Below are positions 44,340 to 57,250 of a stretch of 64,000 nt of DNA, in pieces. This DNA comes from Owenia fusiformis (lineage: Eukaryota; Annelida; Polychaeta; Sabellida; Oweniidae): NCBI GenBank assembly GCA_903813345.2, contig CAIIXF020000001.1:56499885-56563884 (forward strand). The letters run 5' to 3'. The notes under the pieces are model-generated. The model was not told the origin of the DNA. It made no database searches and was given only the letters and a program-made list of their open reading frames with translations. The translations under genes and the position numbers were made by a program. Position 1 is the first letter of the stretch. Each line of letters begins with the position of its first letter.

Positions 44340-45290
44340 AAAATCAGATTAAAGAAGAAACCATGGCATATTTCAAAAATGAGATAAACAATATGGGTTT
44401 TTGAGAAATCTATCAACATGATAATGTTAATGAAGCTTATCAACTTTTCTCAAACATAATCAAATGTGCATATAATCCTAGCTTTCCTTTGACTACCAAA
44501 GAAACTTAGATATACAGGCTGTACTCACAATAGAGAAACCGTGGATATCTAAAGCAATTAAAGAAATATTTGAAAAATCCTTCATAAGCAAGAAAATCTG
44601 AAGATAAAAAGTATAAATGTGTTCTTCGCAAAAAAGGAAAGCTGAGAAGCTATATTATGACAATAAATTTGATAAAATCAAAGGAAGCATGAAGGACACA
44701 TGGTTATTAATAAATGGCATCCTTAAGCGAAAATTCTCCCCCAAAAATTTCTTCTACATTTAGATCAGGAGATAAGCACTTTAAGGAACCACAGGAAATC
44801 GTAAACAACTTCAAATTTTTTTTCTCTAATATCGGAAACAAACTTGCTAGAAAATTCCAATCTCTCAAAAACAGCCTAGGTATTACTTAGAATTTTTTTT
44901 TTAATAGGTCAAATTCTTTATCAGATGTCTCAAATAATGAAATGAGCAATCTTACAAGAACTTGAAGACAAAAGCCCTGGTCAAGATCAAATCAAACCAA
45001 TTGCAATAAAAATAGCCGAGGATAATTTAATTATACCTGTGACATATATATGCAACCTCTCTCTTTCACAAGCAACATTTCCAGACTTACTAAAAAGCAA
45101 AGGTCAAGCCTATATTTAATAAAAAGGAGGATGAAACTAAATTCAATAACTACAGACCAATTTCCCTATTATCGGTATTCTCAAAAGTGTTGGAGCGAGT
45201 AATGGCAAATCGACTTAAAGATTTTCTAGAAAAATATAATATCTTCTGTGAACAGCAATTTGCGTACATTTCTGAAGCATAAGACCATGA
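44340..45290 (+). pseudogene. Decayed LINE-type reverse transcriptase
   Basis: Several frameshifted pieces in order: PWISKAIKEIFEKS (the linker found also at 1-200), AEKLYYDNKFDKIKGSMKDTW, EIVNNFKFFFSNIGNKLA, then FNNYRPISLLSVFSKVLERV with MANRLKDFLEKYNIFCEQQF, the start of the reverse transcriptase domain (about 45140-45280). Stops and frameshifts are frequent, so it is dead. The linker suggests the same broad family as the element at the window start. It lies between the two duplicated ZIP units. Confidence 0.85.
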
Positions 45291-45647
45291 GTTACGTTTG
45301 TGCCAAAAAAAGTAGTAATGATTTTGCCTATATCTCACAGAGTCATGGAAAAACAAATTTTAGCAAATAACGGTTGCGCCATTTTGTACGGGAACGAATC
45401 CGTTTTCGTAACTCGCTGTATGAGTTCCTCCAGTGACATTGCATGTCCATGAAATCAACAAATATGTCGCAGTCTCTGTATGTTAACAGATTTTTAAAAG
45501 ACCAATTATCGTATATTGGCCCATATGCGTGTTTGAACGTATTTGAAATAATAAGAGCCTATTATTTATGATAAAACTACTTTTTGTTGACGTTACAGCA
45601 ACGTTCATCAGTTTGGTTCGAACTCAGATTCCTACTAGCCGAACATA

Positions 45648-46468
45648 CACTCCCCTCCATAAGTTTGGCAACCTTTTTCCCCCATTGAACTACGTGTTAA
45701 AGCCTCTTTACCTTTGAATTTTTATTTACTTAACCTGTGATGGAAATACTTAAACTATTGATGGGAATGTAATTTGACCTTAATTCCAATACCTCCAAAT
45801 TTTCTCAATTTTTTTCCTCAATTACAATAGGTCGAATATTGATGAATTTTTGAAAATCGACATTCCCATGTTAACCAATGGGAAATGGAAGGTTTGCCGC
45901 AAGTCATATGACAGAATATCCATCCATACGAGTCCTTGCAGAAAATACGAGTTAGGCAGGCAATTGAATTTGCTAACTTTATTTAACAAAAAATTGATAC
46001 TAATATGTTTCTTCAGGTTCAACAAAATTATAGGGCTTTAAAGTCAAAATTGTTTTTCAAAAAGGACTTTGAAGCGCTGTAACTTTAATATTCATCAAAT
46101 AAACTAAACACTTAGTGTTCAAAAAAGTTAGACAATTCAATTTTCTATATAAAAATATTTTTTGCTGAATCTTTTACTGAAAATATATCCTGATTTCTGA
46201 TTTGCCCCGAACCCTCCATTTCCCATTGAATTACATGGGAATGACGATTTTCAAAAATTCATCAAATTTATCATCAATTTTCGACCTATTGTAATTCAGG
46301 AAAAAAATTGAGAAAATTTGGAGGTATTGGAAATAAAGTCAAGTTACGTTTCCATCAATATTATAAGTTATTTCATCGCTGGTTAAGTAAATAAAAATTC
46401 AAACGTAAAGAGGCTTTAACACGTAGTTCAATGGGGAAAAAAGGTTGCCAAACTTATGGAGGGGAGTG
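45648..46468. mobile_element. Palindromic mariner-type element (821 bp), TA target
   Basis: Starts CACTCCCCTCCATAAGTTTG and ends with its complement, flanked by TA on both sides (45646-45647, 46469-46470). The arms extend about 250 bp (GGCAACC, CCATTGAACTACGTGTTAAA, AAATTTTCTCAATTTTTTTC and so on), leaving a short centre. It lies in the 3' flank of ZIP B and is absent at the matching place near 27,630 in unit A. Confidence 0.9.
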
Positions 46469-46823
46469 TATATAGCAAGCATCTAGAAATGGGTATAAAA
46501 ACATGAAAATATTCATTTAATTCAGTTTTATTTATTCAATAATTTCACTAAAGTAATAACAAGTCGCTAGATACCCAGAGGGCATATGTTGCAGTGTTAC
46601 ATAGATGAATTAATGAATATCTTACATCATTTTCGCATTTACAATTTTTGAAGAAACTAAATACAAAACGTACATTAGTCAATAATTGTTCAATAGTGCA
46701 TCGCAAAGCATGGAGTGTACTGGCATAATATGAAGAGTTACTTTACACTCTAAACATGGAATATACCTATGTATGTACCTATGTATATACCTACTTTGTC
46801 ATTATGAAATTCATTAAACGTCA

Positions 46824-47375
46824 CGCCCGTTGATCGGACAGAATGAACGGAGGGGGGGGGGGGGTGCGGCGATTTCTGCAAGGAGCAGGATTTAACGGGA
46901 CATGATAAGAGCTGTTACTTGACTTTAGTTCATATAACTCCAAATATCCCCATTTTTCACCCTTCAGAGGTGTAACATACAGTTTCTTACTAAGTTATTT
47001 TTTAAATACGCGAATTCGTGTTAACTTGTTCCATCTTAAAGACATATTAATCTCCAATGACATTACTTTTGTAATGATAACGTCCCTTATAAGTAGTTAT
47101 TACAGGTCGTGTAGACCATTGTTGCCTGAGCAAAAACATATAACTTTTGCACGTTGGTGACGATGTGCCTTTTTTTAACAGATCTCATATCTTAGAAGCG
47201 TGTCAGTTCAAAAAATCCTAGAGACCTAACATATTTTACCATGTCGTGCGCCTATTCATATAGCAATTAAATTGTAAACTTTCTCTTGAAAAAGTAAATC
47301 TTCCAGATTTGTTGAATTTCCTTGCAGAAATTGCCGCATCTCCGCCCTCCATTCATTCTGTCCGATAACCGGGCG
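46824..47375. repeat. Foldback element in the 3' flank of ZIP B
   Basis: CGCCCGTTGATCGGACAGAA at the left, then a G run and GCGGCGATTTCTGCAAGGA, is mirrored by TCCTTGCAGAAATTGCCGC and TTCTGTCCGATAACCGGGCG. Arms of about 60 bp enclose about 430 bp with no coding sense. A separate C run (about 47491-47504) lies outside. Confidence 0.85.
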
Positions 47376-47772
47376 TAATACATAACTTAGAAGAGTGATA
47401 CAATATCATTAAAATTAGACATCAACAGTGCACATTTCAAGTTTGCATAAACCCTTCGCACATAAACACATTAACTAATTCTCTAGTTTGACCCCCCCCC
47501 CCCCAGCAGTGGTTCTAAAACATGATTTTGGGCAAAAGTGACCAAAACTTGTTCTGGTGGATTTTGTTCAAACAACCAATTAATCCTCCTCCTAAGCATG
47601 TGTCCAGAATCCGTGGATTAATGAATTATATAGGATTAACTGCTGAAGGGACTCGACCCTGTACTATTAATAATGTAACATCAATATCCGATGGTTACAT
47701 ACTTGTACAGTCATCATTTATCATTCATTGTGTCCACTGTTTTGCATTATTTACAAACATAAGTCGAGATGC

Positions 47773-50700
47773 TTATACTCTTATGTGCTCTTCAAATATT
47801 GCAATAAGCAGTAAAATAGTCGTGCCAAGAAGGATACCAAGGTTTTCACAAATCAAAACAGCGCATCGGTTTTTTAAGTGCTTGTAGTAGTTAACAAGTT
47901 CTGGCAGCTGAAAATACAAAACCAATCACTTTTTATAGTAGTTTTTAATAATCAGGAAATAAATTGACCATTTTTTCTTTGGTTTCACTAATTGGTTTCA
48001 TTCATAAAAAACGTCATACAAATAAACATCACATTTATTTCATTGAATCAAGAAATGAATGATTATACTTGCTTATCATTTTGAAAGAAAATGATCTTAC
48101 CAGTTCAGTCAGTGCAACGTATAAAAACATTCCTGATGTCACTGCGAATATCCACTGTCTAGCGTTTGCCTGTTGTCCTATGGCTATTCCGATGTACAAG
48201 CCAACAAATGCTGTCATTTGTGTCAATAAGGTTATTACTATTGCCTTTTTATAGCTCATCCCTGTTGACAGCAAAGCAGCAAAATCACCTAAAATATAAG
48301 TCCATATGCTGAGGACAAATATATATATTATCCTATATGAGATTCAGGAAACTGGGATTATCCCGAGGCAAATAAAGTACATCATATGTATACATAGAGA
48401 TTATCCTATATGAGGTTCAGGATATTGGGATTATCCCGAGGCCAATATAATATATCTGCCCGAGGGCCGTAGGTCCCGAGGGTAGATATATTATATTGGC
48501 CAAGGGATAATCCAAATATCCTGAACCGACTATTGGATGATCTGTTTATCCCATACCAATCACATTGTTCAATTTGCCAAAGTTCAGAAACTTTGCAACC
48601 AACCGTGGAATATTCTTAAAATATTCATTTCCAGTTTTGTATTCCTGTTTCTTTCCTATTCAAATCTTTGATTATTAACGCCGGTACACTGCTCCTTCCC
48701 TTCTTTAAAGCATCAAACAGGTCGAGATTGTCTGCGTTTTTCTCCATTGTCGTTTACAGTATGCGAACGTTACAAAAAAGAACCAATACGGGAACAGCGA
48801 TTATGACGTAGCGGGCAGATATAGTATATCTGCCCGCTCGGAGCGGGACGTAAAGCTATATCTGCCCGCTGATGAAAATATAAGATTTTACAAACCGGCT
48901 TTATGTACCCGTAACACGTCCAAGTATGGGATAAATATATTTATCTGATATGCTCACAGATCTGTTTTTAAAATTTCTGGTATGAAACATAACCATCAAG
49001 TGATTATATGAAATATTATAAAGTATTAAAACTGTCTTAACTTACCAAATTCATGGGGTACTTCATGGCAAAGCACAGCTATTGAGGTTGAAATGCCACT
49101 ATTAATGTCAATACTGAAAGCCGCTCCAATTGCAAGTCCATCAGCAAAGTTATGGATAGCATCTCCAGCAGTGACCATGAGAGCAAGAGGGCTGATGATG
49201 CCTTAAAACATAAATATATATGCACAGGCACCAAAGGGAAATTACCAAACATTATTACAGAAAGTGTAAAAAAGAAAATATCACCAGTTTAAAGGAAAAC
49301 AATCCCCAACTATCCAGAATCATGATCAAAAAATGATATAGGAATATAAGCTACAAAATATGTGAAAGGGGAGTTTTATCTCTTTCCTTTATACAATAAG
49401 GACTATGTCATGATACGCCACAGTTCAAGAATGACCAACAACGTCGTTGAGAATTCCAAGCAATGATAGAAGAGACGGTTTGGGAAAACTCTGTCACATG
49501 ATCATATAAACTCGATCGCTATATCATTTGTGTTTACAGATAAGTCTAATCATTATCTTATTTGGTCTAGTTTGCTTATCAGCTCTTCTTATTATCAATG
49601 TATATTGTTTTACTTTGACAAACTACGCACTTTTACTTTCGTTCTCCACAAGAGGCTTTGTAGACGCAACTGTCATCTGAGATGCCAATGACGTTGAACT
49701 TGCGGTTGGTACCTGGAAAGTTATAGGTCGATAAGATGGAAACTAAAAGAGGTTTCATGTCTTAAACACAAGTTGAGATAATAAAGAAATAAATCAAGTA
49801 ACAATGAGGAACACAAGGGTTCCCAATATATCTATTTAATTAGAATAATATTGCTTCTAAATGATTAATAATATTTTTGAGTGAGGAAAGAATGTGGTAT
49901 ACTAAACTCACCAAGTTTCCATTAGCTTCGTTGTGCTTTTTAATAGATCCATTTTGAAGATGCCCATTCATATGTTTCTCGGAAGTATCGCTATTGAAGT
50001 TAGATTTCTTACTCATATAGTAATCATTTTCATTCCGTTCTTCAATGCTATACTGAATATGTGTCTGATTCTAAAAGAAGCAAAACATAATATTTTCACA
50101 TTTTATGTCTCTTATGATATTGGTCTTTTTTCATCATTGACATTTTAGCATTATTTCAGCAGCATTATTATCATTAATGTAACATACAGAGTCTTATCAT
50201 ATCTGTTTTGATAGTAATGATTGTTAGGTTTGTTAATTTTTGCTCAACATACTCAATAAGCAATCTAATTTCTTACATGCTCGTTACCAGCAGGCCCATG
50301 TGAATGACTATAATAAGTGGACATGATGATCTCCAGCAAGTAGAAGAGATAGACACTCCCCATGACAGTTAACATCTTCCAGACGTGATCCTGGACAACG
50401 ATAGTACCCGACTCTGCACCATGGTCGTGCACGTGAAGCCCAAGTGCCTGATAAAAACAGGAAAATAAATTTAGAAATAGTTCAAAAACGTTTACTATTC
50501 ATATGATGGGAATTACGATAGTTGTATGATGCGGAGAATTCGTAGCAATTGCTATAGGATTTTTCATCTTGGATGAAGAGTAGCATTACCCCAAAAATCA
50601 TTAAACATTTAACTATTTTCACTTACTAGAAAACGCCAACTCCACGGAGACGTAGCAAATCCAAACGAACAAATTATGAATCTGTCATACTATTTCAGTA

Positions 50701-52909
50701 TAATAAAGCCATCTCCTATTATTCTCATATTAGGTACCGATGCTAAATTTTCCGAAGCACAATTATTATAAATTTATAAAAATAATTGTGATATACTCAA
50801 AAATAAATATATATTACTTGAGTGTAATATAGTCATATTTTGAAGAGATCTAAAATTACTGCTTTTTCTAACCACGGGGGCCATTTTTGATTTTTAAGGC
50901 TCGAATCAGAAAAAGATTCAATATTTGGATTCTACTCATTCTTCAGAGTGATCTTGAAGCTAACTGAAATTCCCTTTTCTCGACACCCCCCCCCCTTCCC
51001 CCCAGTACACACAGTCATGATCCTTGAGGGTCAGCACAAAATATGAAATATATGTTAATTAGATATACTTTCTACTGACAGATTTGACGACAGCCTGAGG
51101 AATACCCTATATCCCTACTGAACTTGGGACAATAAGTTTTTATGTCATAGAAGTTATCGAAAGTGTCAATACCGTTGGTATTAGGTGCAGAAATGCGTCA
51201 CCAGAAAGGGCAGCAAATCCCAGGGCAAGCATGAATGACAGTATGTAATCAAATACAGGTTTGTTTCTGTAACCAATAATACATGTCCCTCCTAAACTGG
51301 CTAAACTTATAATGAATACAGCCAAAGTTCCAAAGCCGTATACTGAAACACAAGCATTTTTGCAAAATTAAAAACAGTGATATTCAAATCACAGTTTAGA
51401 AAGCAATGCAAGGAGTAATAAATAAATTGATGAAGGCCAATGCAGTGACACTGACTAGTTAAACACGCTGGCAGATACAAGTATGAAGTAGGTTTGAATA
51501 CTTTAGATATAACTCAAAATAATTAAATTATTTGTTCATAGAATGCTTTCGAGTTTTTCCATTTATTGTGTTCAAGCATTAAATTGTGACTTAACCACGC
51601 CTGTTTGCTAAAGTTTTCAAATCTGTGGTCTGGTTTTCATATTCTACCGAAACCGCTTTTTCCCACATTTGAAAATAATATCAAACTAGTTTATGTTTTC
51701 ACATAAATTTGGCCTTACGATCTATAAGCTTATATATGACATGTATGATCTCATCTGATTATATATTTATCTTGTATAGAACATATTCAATATCAAAACA
51801 ATACTCATATGCAATACATTTTAATTCGTACTTACTTTGGGCAGTTGTCGGTGCGTTTCTTGTGCGATGATTATGTGAGTGATGTTCACAAGGTTTGTCC
51901 AACACTTGCTGAACTAAAGATGGTGACATCTGTCTGAAGACAGTTTTGTTGATACCATGGGACGCATTCACTTGGTGAATCCTTTGAAAATGTGCGCTTG
52001 TGTAACACTAAAAGTATAACAATTTTCTGAGTGATTTACAATTAGCCTAAATTAGTTCAAATTGTAAAACGTTTTAGCTAAGCGCTCTTTGCCGAGAGCT
52101 CTTGAGAAAATCTGGATTTATATTACATTTTTAAAACGTTTTAACGCTAAAATGTTTTAGCCAAGACGTCTTAGGGCTCTAGTATAAATCCAACAACTGA
52201 ATATTAACAGGATTAGCATTGGATAAGAAATACATTTGATTACATTTGTTGTAACATTGGTCATGTCTTCGTGTACATGTTCCTCATCATGACCATCAGA
52301 GTCAATGTTGTTCAAACCATCAGCGCTACGTCTTAAGTGTTCATCCGCATGCGAGTCATCGTCATGTTCTTCGTGTTCTTCTTCATCGTGTCCATGACCC
52401 TCGTGACCATGACCCTCGTGACCATGACCCTCGTGATTATCTTCAGATTTCTTCCCTATTTTCAACTGTTTCAATATCTCCTCAAATCCTTAAATATATA
52501 ACCAAACGCTATATGTTGATTTACCATTTGAAAAATTAAAAAGTTGGTTATCTGACATTGTACGTTTTGAAAGTACGTTTGCTCTATGGGACTTCGCCGT
52601 CTCACAGAGAAAAATAGAATACCCAGAATAACAAAAATAACATTCATCTTATAGTTTATACTTTATCACCTTATACATTTTTTAAATCAAAGCTGTGTGG
52701 AGGATATACAAACATCTGTCCGACTTACCATGTTCATCAATGTGAATTCCATCGTGTCCAAACCGCATATAAATAGCATCAATAAAGGCATTCTCCTTCG
52801 GAAGATCAACATGATGATGATGATGGTCGTCGTCAGTAGAGCTGTCAGTCAGCTCGGCAGACACACCAAACGAGAGGAGAAAAACCCATAATAGCACTAT
52901 AAAACCCAT
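47773..52909 (-). CDS. ZIP zinc transporter, LIV-1 subfamily (paralogue B)
   Basis: Ten coding exons, minus strand: 52909-52729, 52488-52244, 52007-51836, 51342-51173, 50447-50277, 50070-49912, 49712-49631, 49201-49046, 48288-48101, 47907-47773; 552 residues, stop TAA. Signal peptide [18 protein letters not shown], then a His/Asp/Glu-rich extracellular part longer than in A (EGHGH three times in a row against once). Metal-site motifs are HNFADG and CHEVPHEFG; the protein ends [20 protein letters not shown] plus HIRV. Exon lengths equal those of A except exon 2 (245 against 233). The exon 7 donor GTGCGT is kept. ATG is again three bases after an acceptor, so a 5' UTR exon lies upstream. No stop or frameshift is seen, so both paralogues should be functional. 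Confidence 0.95.
48318..48880. repeat. Foldback and direct repeats in the ZIP B intron 8
   Basis: ATTATCCTATATGAG with TTCAGG..CTGGGATTATCCCGAGGC occurs twice in direct order (48328-48443). The second copy runs into an inverted repeat GGCCAATATAATATATCTGC / TAGATATATTATATTGGCC (48441-48502). A further palindrome, AGCGGGCAGATATA / TATATCTGCCCGCT, lies at 48810-48838. At its place unit A carries unrelated insertions. Confidence 0.75.
52380..52440 (-). repeat. 15-bp coding minisatellite for His-rich EGHGH repeats in ZIP B exon 2
   Basis: On the plus strand CCTCGTGACCATGAC repeats, encoding successive GHGHE units in the extracellular domain. Paralogue A has one such unit at this place, explaining most of the 12-bp exon length difference. 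These His-rich segments are the presumed zinc-sensing or zinc-binding part of LIV-1 ZIPs. Confidence 0.85.
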
Positions 52910-54420
52910 GACCTACAATAAAAGGAAACATTACTTGTAAAAAGCATGGGAATTATTATTTAGAACAGGTGCATTAATATTTCTCATAAAGATTTACCTG
53001 TAGCTCCGATTTTCAATTGTTTAAAGCTAGAGGGCAAAATACGTTCAGGACTTTCTATTTATTTCATGACAGATGTACTTGTTGAAAATGTCACTATAAA
53101 TCTAAATCATGTAAATTTTTAATAATCAGTATTTGTACTGTTTAAAGCACGATTATCCACTGTACTAAAAACTGTATTCTTTTCTTTATATTGTCATTTA
53201 ATAGATCATTAATGTGATCAGGACATTGATTTTTATTCAAATCAAAGTCTCAGTCATATCTTACCTATTCCAAGGCATTGTTATAACCATGGAGATCTAA
53301 GGAGTCGACTATATTTTAAATTTCCTTTTCGGAGGATTTTGAACCGCTAAATTAATGTCAAATGAAACGTTGTTGTAGCAAATACGTCAAAGTCCTTATC
53401 ATAAAGATGAATGAATGACACATCGTGTGTATCTTGTGGAAATGGGTTTCTAAGATTAGGAGTGGAGGTGTGAACTGTATGCAGAATGACAGGCCTATGT
53501 TGGTGTTTTTTTGTCAAAATGTAAATTATTCGTAATGATCAAAACGCTATGTAACACATTTCGATGACACATCCTTTCAAGTGGGCTATGGACTCCAGAC
53601 CCAGTTATCTTGAAAACCGTAAATAAATGTGAAGACTTCTTGAGGTTAACAGTCACTGATAAAACAAGAGTATATCATAAAATGTGAAAGCACTTGAAAT
53701 TTTAGGTTATACATTCACATATCCAATGTGATATTCAATGTGAAGGTACATTGTTCTGATAATTTGATATATGTGAAGCGCATATTTAAGATTATGGCAG
53801 TTCACAATGCAGAACAAACAATTAAAGTCCAGTTGGTCCAACTTGTGAATATTAGCATATGAGCTGTAATGTCCAAACAGATGTACTTTTAATTTAGTGC
53901 AAAAGTGAGGAAACATCCGATATATATCCAACTTCATCACAATTTCATTTTGGAGCCGTATCGCAGACCTAAACGCTTATATATCAAAACCTTCCTCAAT
54001 CCCAACTTTAAATATACCCTGTGTAAAGAATAGGGTGCATGGTTCATCACCAATCATATCTTTATGATTTTCGTTATTACCACACCAAACATTCAGAGAT
54101 ATAATGTATTTTTACTCTGACCAAATGGAGAATTTCGTAAAAATATGATTAAAATTTATAAAGGATTGGTAAAGAACAACTCACGATTTTTGACCATCAA
54201 TTGACGTCATGAATAATATAAGAAATCCAATATCCAGCAATGTGCTCAATAAGGAGATCTCAATAGATACAAAATTAAAGTTTTGTTTCCTTAGTTAGTT
54301 TAGAGGTACTCCACTTTAAAAAGTTTTCAACCGATCAAATTTTGTGAAAAATAAGAGTTAATAGAATTAAAATCTGATTAATACAAGCATCTTGTGATAG
54401 GATTTGATGTAATATCCTTC

Positions 54421-55904
54421 AGATTTAGAGGTCTCTTCTCAGTTCAAAATTAGGGGTAGGGGTAACACATATTACAATAAATTTGACATTGTAAAATAAT
54501 CATAACCCTTTGTCTTTCTCAATCACCCATAAATGTTATGCAACCTAACAGTACTAAGCTTATGCATACCAACATTTAGGAGAGATGTGAATATAAATGT
54601 GCATTGAGAAAAATGGTTACATTATCCTTAATTCACATCTATTTAAGTGGTAAAATTTGTCTGAAATCATGTTTAAGACGGGTTTTGGCACTACCATCAT
54701 TTTCTTTTGAAATGGTTTAACAATGAAGAATTCATCATATAGAAAATTTATGACATAATTTGAAGAAACAAGTCAAATAAGTGAGTTTGTGAGACAATTT
54801 CTAAACCATTGCTAAAGGTTTAAAATGTTCAACCTATTTCTTAATATTTCCACCATGTATTCCTATATTTACGTCATTTGACTCCAAAAGTTAAGTATTA
54901 TTATATAAATTATTGAAAATGTTATGACGGACAAAGGGCCATGTACCTTTTTTCTTTACAGAGGATATATGTTTTTTATATGTTTATGATGAGACTTGAG
55001 TTATGTTAGGATTTGTCCTTTATTGCTCTCTATATTAATGGGTAATCAGTTTCATTTACATTTTCTTTTCTAAACGAAATCACGACTACAGACATGCAAT
55101 TTTCGTTCCACGTTATGAAAGAGAAAAAATATTTAACTCACCACTCTCTTACCGACTCAGCAAAATCGCAGTTGTCTTTGGTTAACTCTTTTTTCTTTAT
55201 TCAGATAGCTCTTGGACTTAGTTTTCGTTGTCAGGTACTCCCGTCCGTCCACTAGTGTGTTAAGGATTTTATGTTTAAACGAAACGTTTTTATCGGATTA
55301 ATTTATTGTCAATCGTAAGTGACGTTTAGACGTTCCACTTTTTCTTTAGCTTTTACGTTGCTTCTGAACTTATCAGAATTTAACTTTTGGTATAGATCCT
55401 ATCTACGCTCCTATCGTGCTGTTCGTATCATCAACCGATCAAACCAAAAGCGTCTAATTTCAATCCTCGTGACCCACGATTGGTGATTTGAGATACTGTG
55501 TTCTGGTCGCGCTATATATCTTAAATATATTATACTATCGAATACGAAGACTAGTTAACCCAGTCATGAAGCTGATAATCACAAGGCCTATTTTCAAGAT
55601 CAAATATGCCAACAAGGCAGAAGGCAAACGATGAGCGTTGACGAGAGATCCGAAGCGTGCACAGAAAATTGATACGAAAACATAGGTGATGCGCGCGCAT
55701 AAAATTCAATTATTTGTATTTTTAAATAACTCATATAATTATCTTCACACGCTCTGGACGAGATTTGTTCAGAGAGTGGATTTGCACTCAATTGTTCATC
55801 TTTGATTGGTTTTCTTTTTATTAAAAAAAAACTCGTTTTGAAAGATATTTGAAGCTAAAAATAATATATGTATGTCATATATGCACACCATTATCTTCAT
55901 AAAT
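54421..55904. other. Intergenic DNA without recognisable genes
   Basis: Open frames are short and lack domains or splice context on both strands. No clear terminal repeats were found. Confidence 0.5.
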
Positions 55905-57250
55905 ATAAAAGCACCAGTGCCAAAGGGAAAGTACTTAAAGTTGTAATGGAACAAGAAAAAGCAAACTCTAAGTGCATACCAGTCAAGAAAAACAAACCCC
56001 ATATAGCCCAAAACCATGATCTAACGTGAAAAGAAACAATGTCATTACAATACATTTTGAAGAAAAAATTAGCCAAGTTGATAGCCAATACTCATAACCT
56101 TAAAAATAGTACAAGTACTCATACAAGATGGAGCATTCAGTCTCAAATGATGTGGGATAGATAAAATTCAGTCTCCAAGTCCATAAGCGTTTCAAAGGGT
56201 CAACATCCATTCACAAAAGCTGTCGCCATAATTTGGTGTCATAAAAAGGTGTCAAAATAGGTTGTCTATAATAAATGTTGTTTTGTATTTGTTTTGGTTG
56301 GGCCTGACTGAAAATGCCTCAATGTTAAAAATTTGCAATATTCACTTAATTTCATGATTTATTAAAAGGTGTGGGTTGAGCCTGTGGGTTGAATCTGTCT
56401 AAAACTTGAATGGCATACTACATGTACTATGTGATAACCCTGTTAATGAACATATTAATCATGTAACATTTGGTTTTTGAGCAAACAAACCAAGGTTTAA
56501 AGAATCTTAACATTGCATCAATGGAGATTTGGCCCACATATGAAAGAAAAATTGAAAAGGTTATGGAAAATATTTTAAATACCATAACTGTTAAAATGAA
56601 TTCAAACCAAGTGTGTCTCAGCCAATCAGCTCAGAGCATTTCGGTGCCTTGTTGCCTTATTTTAGTGATGTATGCATGAATATGATTAAGCTGTGCATTT
56701 ATTTTTGATACATGCACGGGTTGAGCAGGGCTATTCTTGAAAAGGGACCCGGTGTAAAAGGGTAGGAGGTCCTATCAAATTATGGTCCTACTCTCCATTG
56801 ATCTATAGGTAAGGGCCGTTTAGAAAGGAGACCATAATCCCCAGGGGACCATAATTTCTTTCACACCGGTGTAAAAGGGTAAGAGGTCCTATTAATGTAT
56901 GGTCCTACTCTCCATTGATTTATATGGTGACCTCTTTGTGCTCTTTCCCTTATTATCTTATACACAATCAGGGCCAGTAAGGGCCTTTAAAAGGGGGGGG
57001 GACCATAATTCCCGGGGGACCATAATTTCTTTCACACCGGGTGACGCTGTAAAAGAAATTATGGTCCCTTGGGGATTATGGTCCCCTTTCCTTACGGCCC
57101 TTACTGGCCCTGACTGTGTATAAATGATAAGGAAAATAATTGTAATAAGGTCACCATATAAATCAATGAGAGTAGGACCAAAATTTGATTGGACCACCTA
57201 CCCTTTTACAACGGCATATCATCAGCGTGTTAATTTCAATCAAATTCCAT
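55905..57250. repeat. Dispersed repeat copy 2 with palindromic GTAAAAGGGT core
   Basis: Homologous to 31258-32200 in the same order. From 56751 a palindromic part begins: GGTGTAAAAGGGTAGGAGGT, repeated at about 56868, faces the inverse CCACCTACCCTTTTACAAC ending near 57212. The arms are about 170 bp, meeting near 57,045, with CTACTCTCCATTGAT and CAGGGCCAGTAAGGGCC in both. The direct repeat of the left arm shows that the element was partly duplicated. Confidence 0.8.

Larger units (their letters stand above)
45533..54420. repeat. Segmental duplication, unit B (contains ZIP gene B)
   Basis: Counterpart of 27525-43750. It begins with a diverged copy of the EGF gene's 3' tail (AATAATAAGAGCCTATTATT) in which the AATAAA has become ATGATAAA-like sequence, continues through the ZIP gene and ends near 54,400. 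Intron sequences still align in places, so the duplication is not ancient. Confidence 0.87.

Noticed and set aside
47522-47887. Plus-strand frame of 121 codons
   Set aside because: Antisense to the last ZIP B exon and 3' UTR.
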